Source: Planctomycetaceae bacterium
Lineage (GTDB): Bacteria; Planctomycetota; Planctomycetia; Pirellulales; Thermoguttaceae
Length of the DNA: 6,270 nt
Assembly: GCA_009776995.1 (NCBI GenBank)
Contig: WRMR01000301.1
Coordinates: 1-6,270 of the forward strand
Direction of reading: 5' to 3'
Shown here: positions 1 to 5,854 of the stretch, in pieces
How the letters are laid out: every line of letters begins with the position of its first letter
How positions within the stretch are numbered: position 1 is the stretch's first letter
Made by a program: the position numbers and the translations under genes
Notes under the pieces: generated by a model
Told to the model about the DNA's origin: nothing
The model's input: the letters and a program-made list of their open reading frames with translations, nothing else
The model's database searches: none

Positions 1-97
1 TGGTGATCGGGTAAATGGCCATCACTTCGTTGCACTGATGCGCGACCATGGCGGCGGCTTCGTTACCATCGGTCATATAAAAGTTCTTTTCGCTCAC
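1..97 (-). CDS. nifJ: Pyruvate:ferredoxin/flavodoxin oxidoreductase, N-terminal fragment (cut by window edge)
   Basis: Only the first 32 codons lie in the window; the gene continues past position 1. The peptide contains MTDGNEAAAMVAH and then NEVMAIYPIT, which matches the conserved N-terminus of pyruvate:ferredoxin (flavodoxin) oxidoreductases: a T-x-DGNEA block followed by an E-V-x-AIYPIT block that begins the thiamine-diphosphate/pyruvate-binding domain I. The family oxidises pyruvate plus CoA to acetyl-CoA and CO2 in the cytoplasm, passing electrons to ferredoxin or flavodoxin. The start is taken as GTG at 97-95 because an AGGAG lies six bases upstream (104-108). An in-frame ATG at 76-74 (residue 8) is the alternative but has no comparable ribosome binding site. 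The codon after YPIT begins with A, so it cannot encode the proline usual in YPITPSS. Related 2-oxoacid:ferredoxin oxidoreductases cannot be excluded from 32 residues, but the pyruvate enzyme fits best. It lies 228 bp downstream of accD on the same strand. Confidence 0.8.
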   Translation of the reverse strand, partial: MSEKNFYMTDGNEAAAMVAHQCNEVMAIYPIT

Positions 98-103
98 AAC
101 TGA

Positions 104-108
104 CTCCT
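104..108 (-). promoter_or_regulatory. Ribosome binding site of the nifJ-like gene
   Basis: AGGAG on the minus strand, six bases before GTG at 97-95. It is the best Shine-Dalgarno match near this gene and decides in favour of the GTG start over the in-frame ATG at 76-74. Confidence 0.7.
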
Positions 109-250
109 GTTAATTACTGTTACAAAATCAATCTGCTCTCACACAAGGCACATCTTTTAGTGCGTTACCCGGCTCATAAGGCATCACCGGGAAGTTTGAG
201 AGGTACACGGTCAACTCTTTCTGAGAAAAGACAAAAATTCACCATACATT

Positions 251-278
251 ATGATACACCAATCCCGTCCCAATTCAA
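251..278 (-). promoter_or_regulatory. Candidate sigma-70-type promoter for the nifJ-like gene
   Basis: On the minus strand TTGAAT (278-273) is followed after 16 bases by TATCAT (256-251), four of six and five of six matches to the bacterial housekeeping consensus. It lies in the 228-bp gap after accD and would give a leader of roughly 145 bases. Planctomycete promoter consensus is poorly defined, so this is a sequence match only. Readthrough from accD is also possible because I see no convincing terminator between the genes. Confidence 0.3.
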
Positions 279-325
279 GGGGAACCGACATTTCATTGAC
301 CCATAAAAAATAAGTTTGGCAGGTC

Positions 326-1159
326 CTATTTCCCGCAATAGTCAATCGCCCGGGCCAATTCGGTTTTGATGTCCGGGCGTCGCACGATGCGATCGATGAA
401 ACCGTGTTTCAGCAGAAATTCGCTTGTTTGAAAGCCTTTGGGTAGCTCAATTCGCAACGTGGCCTTGATCGTTCGCGGCCCGGCAAAGCCGATGAGTGCT
501 TTTGGTTCGGCGAAAATCAGGTCGCCCAGCGAAGCGAAACTGGCGGCAACGCCTCCCATGGTCGGATTGGTCAGGACGGAAATGAACAATCCGCCCGCCT
601 CGTGAAGGCGGGCCAATGCGGCGGACACTTTGGCCATTTGCATGAGTGAAAGTATCCCCTCGTGCATTCGGGCACCACCACCTGAACCGGAAATGATGAT
701 CAGCGGCAGGTCTTGCTCGGTCGCACGTTCAATCGCACGGGTCAGCTTTTCACCGACGACAGATCCCATGCTTCCCATGATAAACCGCGAGTCGGTCACG
801 CCGAACGCAACACGTCTTGCCCGCACTCGCCCCAGTCCGGTGACGGCGGCCTCTTTCAGTCCGGTCAGTTTCTGGTCGTCGGCGATCCTGTCTTGATAAC
901 TGCGGCGGTCGGAGAAATTGAGGGGGTCGGCGGGCAACAAATCGGCATCCCATTCCTCGAAGGTGCCCTCGTCAAGAACCTGGCGGATACGCTCTTGCGC
1001 CGAAACGTACCAGTGGTAATCGCAGTCGGGACAAACGCCCATGCGGCGTTCGGCCTCTTTGCGGAAAATAGTCGCCTGGCAACCGGGACAGCGCACCCAA
1101 AGCCCTTCGGGCACGCCGCGTTTTTGATAAGTCACACCTGGGGATTGATCGTTCGACAT
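326..1159 (-). CDS. accD: Acetyl-CoA carboxylase carboxyltransferase, beta subunit
   Basis: This 277-residue protein is the beta half of the carboxyltransferase of acetyl-CoA carboxylase, which with AccA moves CO2 from biotinylated AccB to acetyl-CoA to give malonyl-CoA, the first committed step of fatty acid synthesis in the cytoplasm. Visible signatures: an N-terminal zinc ribbon CPGC (24-27) with CPDC (43-46); the crotonase-fold core with GSMGSVVGEK (129-138), SGSGGGARMHEG (157-168), SLMQMAK (171-177), TNPTMGGVAASFA (197-209) and AEPKALIGFAGPR (217-229); and GFQTSEFLLKHGFID (242-256) near the C-terminus. Length is normal for the family. The reading frame stays open upstream to a TTG at 1267, but the 36 extra residues do not look like AccD. 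ATG at 1159-1157 gives the expected short lead into KRGVPEGLW. No clear Shine-Dalgarno precedes that ATG (the nearest purine run, GGAAGA, is about 17 bases away), so the start is chosen by homology. AccA is not in the window. Confidence 0.96.
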   Translation of the reverse strand: MSNDQSPGVTYQKRGVPEGLWVRCPGCQATIFRKEAERRMGVCPDCDYHWYVSAQERIRQVLDEGTFEEWDADLLPADPLNFSDRRSYQDRIADDQKLTGLKEAAVTGLGRVRARRVAFGVTDSRFIMGSMGSVVGEKLTRAIERATEQDLPLIIISGSGGGARMHEGILSLMQMAKVSAALARLHEAGGLFISVLTNPTMGGVAASFASLGDLIFAEPKALIGFAGPRTIKATLRIELPKGFQTSEFLLKHGFIDRIVRRPDIKTELARAIDYCGK

Positions 1160-1605
1160 GGGGATATGCTGTGTTATTCTTCCCTGGACGGCAATGTATA
1201 CTGTCCCACGCCAATAATACGGCATTTTAAGCAGGGCAACAGCCGGAAACGTAAGTGACCGGTTCAACGGTACTACACTCGAAAAACCCGCCGTTTACGC
1301 TCCGGGCTGCTGTTTTAAAACTTCACATTCATGGCGTTGTGCGGTATAAATACTTTGAGTTCGACAACATGTACGAATACAACTTTAACCAGAGGTCGCA
1401 GTATGTCTCCATAATTCAATCATATTTTTCAAGAATAATTTTACTTCAATAAACAAGTTTTTCAAGGGCGGAATTATGAATTTCGTGCAACTTCACGAAA
1501 ACGTGGATTGGCGGCCGCAACTCAGCGTGGTTTTGCCGTTGTTACCAAGGGAGCGTTGCCCCGCTCACTCTTAGCAACTACGAATGACCCTCCCAAAATT
1601 ATCCC
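1160..1605. other. Gene-free spacer between accD and the SUMF1-type gene
   Basis: These 446 bases lie upstream of accD and downstream of the SUMF1-type gene, both on the minus strand, so they should hold the accD promoter and the end of the upstream transcript. The section from about 1340 to 1480 is strongly AT-rich. I could not find a convincing pair of promoter hexamers for accD. Two short inverted repeats are present (1481-1500 and 1551-1566), neither followed by a T-run, so neither is a classical terminator. A 32-codon plus-strand ORF (1476-1574) exists but has no recognisable product. Confidence 0.7.
1481..1500. repeat. Perfect 7-bp inverted repeat (possible operator or hairpin)
   Basis: TTTCGTG-caactt-CACGAAA is a perfect dyad with a 6-base centre, in the accD upstream spacer about 320 bp before the accD start and about 105 bp past the SUMF1-type stop. 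Neither strand has a T-run directly after it, so an operator or RNA processing hairpin is more likely than an intrinsic terminator. It could be chance in an AT-rich spacer. Confidence 0.45.
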
Positions 1606-2760
1606 TTAATGTGGTTTGACGTATTTATCATAGACATCGGGGTCCGGTTCATAGAGTTTGCACTCTTCCGCCGTCTTGGGCGGGGCAAGCGGCCGGATGA
1701 TACGAAAACCTACATAAGGTGCTTCGGTGTAAAACCAAATGCTTCGGGGGAGCATCGGGTCCTGCTCCTTCCAACCCGGCTGTGAGACCAATTTGGCGGC
1801 ACTTCGGCATCCGTCGGCAAAGTGATCGCAGGAGCCGCCGCGAGCAATGGAGTTTTTACCAATTGCCACATGTATCATGGCTTTCATGTCCGTCTCAAAT
1901 TCCGGATGGATCAGCAGGGATTTGATTTCCCCGGCCTGAAATTTTTGATAGGCGTTTTCGTCATAATCCCCAAGCACCCATTCGGCGACATTGCCATTCA
2001 TGTCGTAAAGCCCCCAGTCGTTTGGCTTTTTTGCCTTGACTTGGTTGTAACCATCATCGGTATTCACGAAAAACCAGCCGTAATCCGCCAATTCGTCGGG
2101 ATCATCGCCGAACGAAAACGCAGTGGTCGAACCGGCTCGGCATGCGTATTCCCATTCCGCTTCGGTCGGTAGGCGGTAGTAACGACCAGTCGCGGCGGTC
2201 AGCCATTTGCAATAAACCTGGGCTGCGTAGCACGTCATGCCACTGGCCGGGTGATCCAGCTTGCCCGACTTGCCGTAACTGATCGCAGAGAAGTCCCAAA
2301 CATAAGTCGGACGGGCCATGGCATCCATGACTTTTTCGCGGTCTGTCAAATCGGTGCGTTGAAAACGAGATTCCCGAAGCCAGAATTGTTGGTACTGCTG
2401 TAGGTACTGCGCAAATTCCGCCCAAGTGACCTCGTGTTCCTCTATCCAAAAAGGAGCGATTTCGGCCTCAACCTGTGGGCCTTCATGGTCTTCACGGCCT
2501 TTCTCCCCGGCGGGGCTGCCCATGAGGAACTTGCCGCCGGGGACCGGAACCATTTTGAATGTGATGTCCGTTCCGGTGATGGTTTCGACGTAGGGTTTCA
2601 TCTCCGCTTGGGTTGCGGCTTCCGAATCGGTATTCGGGACCGGGTCTTTCAAAAATTTCATGCCGGGCGTGTGGATCGGGTTGAGAAAGACATCTTGTGC
2701 CGAAACCGGATGCGCGGCAAACAGAGCCAAAATGAGGCCGGTCAACAAAAGGCGTGGCAT
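1606..2760 (-). CDS. Secreted SUMF1/formylglycine-generating-enzyme-fold protein
   Basis: A 384-residue protein. Residues 1-21 form a signal peptide: MPR, a hydrophobic core LLLTGLILALFAA, then HPVSA before QD, a good signal peptidase I site, so it is probably exported. The SUMF1 (FGE-sulfatase) domain runs from about 65 to 357: MVPVPGGKFLMGSP (70-83), FWIEEHEVTWAEF (104-116), YYRLPTEAEWEYACRAG (194-210), WGLYDMNGNVAEWV (249-262), RGGSC (307-311) and GFRIIRP (351-357). True formylglycine-generating enzymes have two active-site cysteines after the RGGS segment. Here the residues after GGS run C-D-H-F-A-D-G-C, so only the second position (C318) lines up and the first is histidine. It is therefore more likely a SUMF1-fold protein of unknown function than a sulfatase activator. 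The 27-residue C-terminal tail beyond the domain is unassigned. Start ATG at 2760-2758 has GGAGAG seven bases upstream (2768-2773); an in-frame TTG at 2796 would spoil the signal peptide. Planctomycetes often carry many such proteins. No sulfatase is adjacent. Confidence 0.88.
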   Translation of the reverse strand: MPRLLLTGLILALFAAHPVSAQDVFLNPIHTPGMKFLKDPVPNTDSEAATQAEMKPYVETITGTDITFKMVPVPGGKFLMGSPAGEKGREDHEGPQVEAEIAPFWIEEHEVTWAEFAQYLQQYQQFWLRESRFQRTDLTDREKVMDAMARPTYVWDFSAISYGKSGKLDHPASGMTCYAAQVYCKWLTAATGRYYRLPTEAEWEYACRAGSTTAFSFGDDPDELADYGWFFVNTDDGYNQVKAKKPNDWGLYDMNGNVAEWVLGDYDENAYQKFQAGEIKSLLIHPEFETDMKAMIHVAIGKNSIARGGSCDHFADGCRSAAKLVSQPGWKEQDPMLPRSIWFYTEAPYVGFRIIRPLAPPKTAEECKLYEPDPDVYDKYVKPH

Positions 2761-2896
2761 GCGTTCACTCTCCACCAGGGACGTCAACGCCCTCAATCTG
2801 GTTGACTTCCCAAATCACTTTATCATCATCTCTGCAACCTTTGCGTCACTGCGGGAAACAAAAACGCAAGAATCGCCAAAATAGTGAAATCCAAAG
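2761..2896. other. Spacer between methyltransferase and SUMF1-type gene, with a TTGCGT/ACGCAA dyad
   Basis: This 136-bp gap precedes the SUMF1-type gene on the minus strand. It contains TTGCGT (2841-2846) and its complement ACGCAA (2864-2869), with arms 23 bp apart start to start, so they sit about two helical turns apart on the same face of the helix. The arms are short and could be chance. I found no clear promoter hexamers and no T-run terminator for the methyltransferase. Confidence 0.35.
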
Positions 2897-3868
2897 TCAG
2901 CCATCATTGTAGCAAACCATCACGGATTCGCCAGACGGGAGCGTTGCTCCGCTTTCCGCATGAAGTGTCATGGTGCGGGCATCGAAACGTATCCGTTTTC
3001 GTGTCAACTTGTCACCCCATGCAACGTTGGCGGTTTCTTCGATCAAATGAGTCAGCCGGTTCAGCGGAAAACCGGGAGTATGGCAGGTCAACAGCAAAAA
3101 ACAGGGAACATCCGATTCCAGCAATGAAAAGCAGTCGAGCAACAGGTTGGGCAGATGTTTTGACAATCGCCAGACTTCGCCTCTGGCACCGTGCCCGTAA
3201 CTGGGTGGATCGAGGACCACGCCCTGATACCTGTTGCCGCGTTTCAGTTCCCGACGCACGAATTTCTGTGCGTCTTCGGCGATCCATCGCACTTGCGACG
3301 GGGCAATTTGGGAAAGTTCCGCGTTTTTTCTTGCCCAGGCCACAATGTTTTTCGCCGCGTCAACATGCACCACTTCGGCACCGCCTTGGGCCGCCGCCAA
3401 TGTACTGCCACCGGTATAGGCAAACACATTGAGAACACGAAATGTAACTGCTTGATGAAGTTGTGTTTGACGCAAACAGAACGATTTGATGGCGTCCCAG
3501 TTGTCCGCCTGTTCGGGGAACACGCCGACGTGACCGAATGGCGTTCCCCGCAGTTCAAAAACCGCCTGATCGTGCCGAATTTGCCACGCCGCCGAATTGA
3601 TGTCATTTTTCTCAACAGAATTTGTGAAAAAGGAACGTCCCAAATTCGTTTTCGCAACCCAAACGCCGCGTTCTGCCTGGGCGTTTGATTGTTTTGACGC
3701 GATTTCATCAATTTGAAAGACAGCATCCGCCGTGGTCCAGCGAGATGGCGTCTTTTTTTTCAAAAATTCTGCCGCCGGACAGGGACGATCAAGCACGAGT
3801 TTGCCAAATCTCTCAAGTCGCCTGTTTTCGCCAAAGTCAAGTGCTTGGTATTGATCTGACAAGAACAT
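2897..3868 (-). CDS. Class I SAM-dependent methyltransferase, RlmI/RlmK-like
   Basis: A 323-residue cytoplasmic protein with a Rossmann-type methyltransferase domain. Motif I is VLNVFAYTGGSTLAAA (145-160), the glycine-rich SAM loop; the acidic residue ending strand 2 is D170 in VVHVDAAK; D199 (AEDAQ) fits the adenine-contacting position; motif IV is LDPPSYGHG (219-227), the DPP-[FY] type found in RlmI/RlmL-type RNA and some DNA and protein methyltransferases. The N-terminal 120 residues, beginning LDFGENRRLERFG and LDRPCPAA, resemble the lead-in seen in the COG1092-like group but no PUA RNA-binding domain is visible, and the protein is shorter than RlmI (about 396). The closest role would be rRNA base methylation, but the substrate cannot be read from sequence. 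Start ATG at 3868-3866 agrees with the family pattern although no Shine-Dalgarno is evident. It begins 44 bp after the cpaB-like gene on the same strand and may be cotranscribed with it. Confidence 0.85.
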   Translation of the reverse strand: MFLSDQYQALDFGENRRLERFGKLVLDRPCPAAEFLKKKTPSRWTTADAVFQIDEIASKQSNAQAERGVWVAKTNLGRSFFTNSVEKNDINSAAWQIRHDQAVFELRGTPFGHVGVFPEQADNWDAIKSFCLRQTQLHQAVTFRVLNVFAYTGGSTLAAAQGGAEVVHVDAAKNIVAWARKNAELSQIAPSQVRWIAEDAQKFVRRELKRGNRYQGVVLDPPSYGHGARGEVWRLSKHLPNLLLDCFSLLESDVPCFLLLTCHTPGFPLNRLTHLIEETANVAWGDKLTRKRIRFDARTMTLHAESGATLPSGESVMVCYNDG

Positions 3869-3912
3869 GCGGTATTGCGTGGTTGGTAAAAAGTACCGTC
3901 AGGATTGCTGGG

Positions 3913-5127
3913 TTACTTGGCGGAATAATACACGCTGCCTTCACGATAAACACCGCGTACCTGCGTTTCGAAACCAGGATGCGCTTCGTAAACCACGGGA
4001 GATCGCGGGACAGTGACATGCCATTGCACCCTGGCATTGCCGTACTGACCGGACGCGTCATAAAACGATAAATACCCCGGCACAGGCCGTATTTCCTCTG
4101 GTGTATTGGCCGTCTGTGATTTGCCAATGGCCGAAACCTGTGCCACGGGCGAGTTGACTTCACCATAACTTTCCGTTGGAATTCCGCGAAAAGCGGGAAT
4201 CAGCGGCTCATTTTGATCAACCGGCCTTAATGCCTGACCTGTGATAAAAGTTTTTCCATGATCGTTACCGTGGAAAATAATCTCAATCCCGTTTTGCAAT
4301 GAATCGTGAGAGAGACTTTGCGAAATCAGGTCAGGCTGGCTGTCCGTTTGATAGAAAATGCGGGAGTCGGCCAAGTCCGCCGGGTCTTGTGGTTGAGGCT
4401 GACTGACAGTTTGCATCTCGTCGGGGGAACAGATGCGAAGTCGGATTTTTGTCCCTTCCTGATACTCTTCCTGTAGATTCTTCCGCTGCGAATCGCTTAA
4501 CAAGAGCGTCACCGTTCCTTTTTTCTCTTGTTTGGGAGTATTGCCGATTTCTTCCCAAAGAGCGTCGAGAACAGGGATTTTTTCCAACAGGACAAATTCA
4601 TCCGATTCGTCGCCTGTTTCCGTGTCTTTTTGCACGATAATCACGTCAACCTGGTCGCCGGGCAAAACGGCTGAGTGACTGCTTGTCGCAACTGTGGCCG
4701 GTTCTTGGATCAGGATCGGTACTGAATGATAACCGGGTGGAATAAACCCTTTGGAGATGCTTGTGGCAATTCTCGTGGTAAAATATTCATCTATGAGAAG
4801 TGTTCCCTTGGGCAATTCCAGCTTGACGTTGCGGCCTTCGATCTGTTGATAGGTTTTTACAGCCCCGCGCGGAACTTTGTCCTTATTTTGTGGGACGACG
4901 ATCACGTCTTCCGGCAAGATTTCCCGGCCTTCGCGAATTGCATTCTTTAACACAAAAACGTCACGGGAATCGACCGAATCGGGTTTGTTGACGACCACAG
5001 GTTCTTTGGTTTTTTCCAATAACCGGGCAACTCCGGACGCAATGATACTGCCCAGGCAAAACGTTGCGATCAGCAAAATCGTCGCCTTGAAATATGCCGC
5101 GAAGGCATTTTTTTGCAACTGGTTCAT
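3913..5127 (-). CDS. cpaB: Flp pilus assembly protein CpaB/RcpC-like, with SAF domain and long C-terminal extension
   Basis: A 404-residue membrane-anchored protein. Residues 13-31 form one hydrophobic segment (YFKATILLIATFCLGSIIA) that should anchor it in the inner membrane with the rest outside the cytoplasm. Residues 57-118 fit a SAF domain (VFVLKNAIREGREILPEDV ... GRNVKLELPKGTLLIDEYF). Residues 128-232 fit the RcpC/CpaB domain: FIPPGYHSVPILI, VLPGDQVDVIIV (154-165), a VLLEKIPVLDA strand (179-189), TVTLLLSDSQ (205-214) and EGTKIRLRI (224-232). CpaB acts in assembly of Flp/Tad pili, near the outer-membrane secretin CpaC. Known homologues are commonly 250-330 residues; here about 170 further residues follow, first a Gln/Ser/Asp-rich linker (235-280), then a section with IEIIFHG (281-287) and an aromatic C-terminus. 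Start ATG 5127-5125 has AAGGGG six bases upstream (5134-5139). No other tad gene is visible on either side. The family call is firm; the symbol is by domain similarity only. Confidence 0.85.
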   Translation of the reverse strand: MNQLQKNAFAAYFKATILLIATFCLGSIIASGVARLLEKTKEPVVVNKPDSVDSRDVFVLKNAIREGREILPEDVIVVPQNKDKVPRGAVKTYQQIEGRNVKLELPKGTLLIDEYFTTRIATSISKGFIPPGYHSVPILIQEPATVATSSHSAVLPGDQVDVIIVQKDTETGDESDEFVLLEKIPVLDALWEEIGNTPKQEKKGTVTLLLSDSQRKNLQEEYQEGTKIRLRICSPDEMQTVSQPQPQDPADLADSRIFYQTDSQPDLISQSLSHDSLQNGIEIIFHGNDHGKTFITGQALRPVDQNEPLIPAFRGIPTESYGEVNSPVAQVSAIGKSQTANTPEEIRPVPGYLSFYDASGQYGNARVQWHVTVPRSPVVYEAHPGFETQVRGVYREGSVYYSAK

Positions 5128-5339
5128 TCATAACCCCTTAACGGTCATGATGAAGTATCACATTCGGCAAGTGCCTCAATGGATTACGCCACCAGATCGT
5201 CTTTTTTTCACTTCCCTTCGAGTTGATTTCCGTAGCAATATCCCGCGATTTCAAGGCTGTTCGAAGAGTGTTCCCCAAAATTCTTTTTCGGCAATTTGCC
5301 TGCCAAAAGTTACTTGGAACTACATCAGATTGCATTTCC

Positions 5340-5369
5340 ATTATAATTACACATGCAGGTTATGTACAA
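5340..5369 (-). promoter_or_regulatory. Candidate promoter for the cpaB-like gene
   Basis: On the minus strand a perfect TATAAT (5345-5340) lies 18 bases after TTGTAC (5369-5364), which is a weak three-of-six match to the -35 consensus. It would give a leader of about 205 bases. The flanking sequence is AT-rich, so chance occurrence is quite possible. Confidence 0.3.
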
Positions 5370-5467
5370 AATACGAAATAAGATATGTGAACGTTTTTGT
5401 GCTTCCATCTTGGAGTGAGAGCGAGATTGTGGAAGGACTCACGCCAAAATAAGTGTTCGACAAATCA

Positions 5468-5518
5468 GAGCCGCGACGGTAATGGAGTGGTGATTCCGCT
5501 CGATCACTCTCGCGGCTC
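5468..5518. repeat. Inverted pair of GAGCCGCGAGAGT-family intergenic repeats (long hairpin)
   Basis: Arms 5468-5490 and 5496-5518 are each 23 bases around a 5-base centre (tgatt). Eighteen of 23 positions pair as Watson-Crick and two more as G-T, leaving three mismatches, so a long imperfect hairpin can form in DNA or RNA. Read on the minus strand, 5518-5494 starts GAGCCGCGAGAGTGATC and matches the copy at 6233-6257 at 24 of 25 bases. The plus-strand arm is a more diverged copy (GAGCCGCGACGGTAATG). No T-run follows, so it is not a classical terminator. Confidence 0.8.
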
Positions 5519-5781
5519 CGATGAAAATGCACAAGTTATTTTGTGGCGAGACTCCATAGTGTACGTAGCACTTGTCAACGATGATAAACGTAACACATGA
5601 CTTTTGACGAAAAGGGCAAATCTGTTCGCATTCGATTATTTGGTCAAAAAATCAATATTTGGCCGTGTACCCCTTGCCCAAGCGTCAGCTCCCATTAAAA
5701 TGAGATCTTTGATCTGGGATGTGTTGGACTGCTTGAGAGGACGAGTGGGGAATGACCATCGCTGGAAGGTGATTTGGCACG

Positions 5782-5809
5782 TTGGCAATACCGGTTCATT
5801 GAATATCAT
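5782..5809 (+). promoter_or_regulatory. Candidate promoter of rpmB
   Basis: TTGGCA (5782-5787), a 16-base spacer, then TATCAT (5804-5809), each five of six to the housekeeping consensus. Transcription would begin near 5815-5817, giving a leader of about 40 bases, suitable for a ribosomal protein gene. A second TTGGCA at 5774-5779 is too far from the same -10. Not confirmed by data. Confidence 0.45.
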
Positions 5810-5820
5810 TTCCGGTTCAT
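5791..5820 (+). repeat. 9-bp direct repeat CCGGTTCAT at 21-bp spacing in the rpmB promoter
   Basis: CCGGTTCAT occurs at 5791-5799 and again at 5812-5820, exactly 21 bp apart, two turns of the helix. One copy falls between the proposed -35 and -10, the other at the proposed start of transcription. The phasing would suit two protein subunits binding one face of the DNA, or an RNA motif in the leader; both are inference. Confidence 0.5.
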
Positions 5821-5854
5821 CAATAATCTGATTTTGTTTGTTGGGAGTGGAATA

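Larger units (their letters stand above)
5128..5854. other. Divergent AT-rich spacer between cpaB-like gene and rpmB
   Basis: This 727-bp region has no convincing protein gene: ORFs in it are short, lack ribosome binding sites and have no recognisable motifs. It should hold promoters for both divergent genes. Items supported separately are a possible cpaB promoter (5340-5369), the repeat hairpin (5468-5518), and the rpmB promoter with its direct repeat (5782-5820). I see no tRNA cloverleaf. A stable small RNA around the 5468-5518 hairpin cannot be excluded. Confidence 0.7.

Noticed and set aside
168..191. CCCGG/CCGGG hairpin in the accD-nifJ gap as a terminator or riboswitch
   Set aside because: Only a 5-bp stem with a 14-base loop and no T-run after it on the minus strand.
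713..1258. 181-codon plus-strand ORF opposite accD
   Set aside because: It overlaps accD antisense, has no recognisable domain, and accD on the other strand is unmistakable.
1160..1267. In-frame upstream extension of accD to a TTG at 1267
   Set aside because: The 36 extra residues do not resemble AccD N-termini, whereas ATG at 1159 gives the expected short lead into KRGVPEGLW and the zinc ribbon.
1551..1566. GAGCG-ttgccc-CGCTC hairpin after the SUMF1-type gene as an intrinsic terminator
   Set aside because: The stem is five pairs and no T-run follows in the direction of transcription.
2761..2796. TTG start at 2796 for the SUMF1-type protein
   Set aside because: It would put twelve residues with acidic charges before the signal peptide, and ATG at 2760 has its own Shine-Dalgarno.
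2937..2952. GGGAGCGTTGCTCCGCT-like match to 1549-1565 as a dispersed repeat
   Set aside because: About 17 bases with one mismatch, one copy inside the methyltransferase coding sequence; no flanking similarity, so most likely chance.
5558..5572. Near-palindrome AGTG-TACGTA-g-CACT as an operator
   Set aside because: It is broken by an unpaired base and is far from both candidate promoters.
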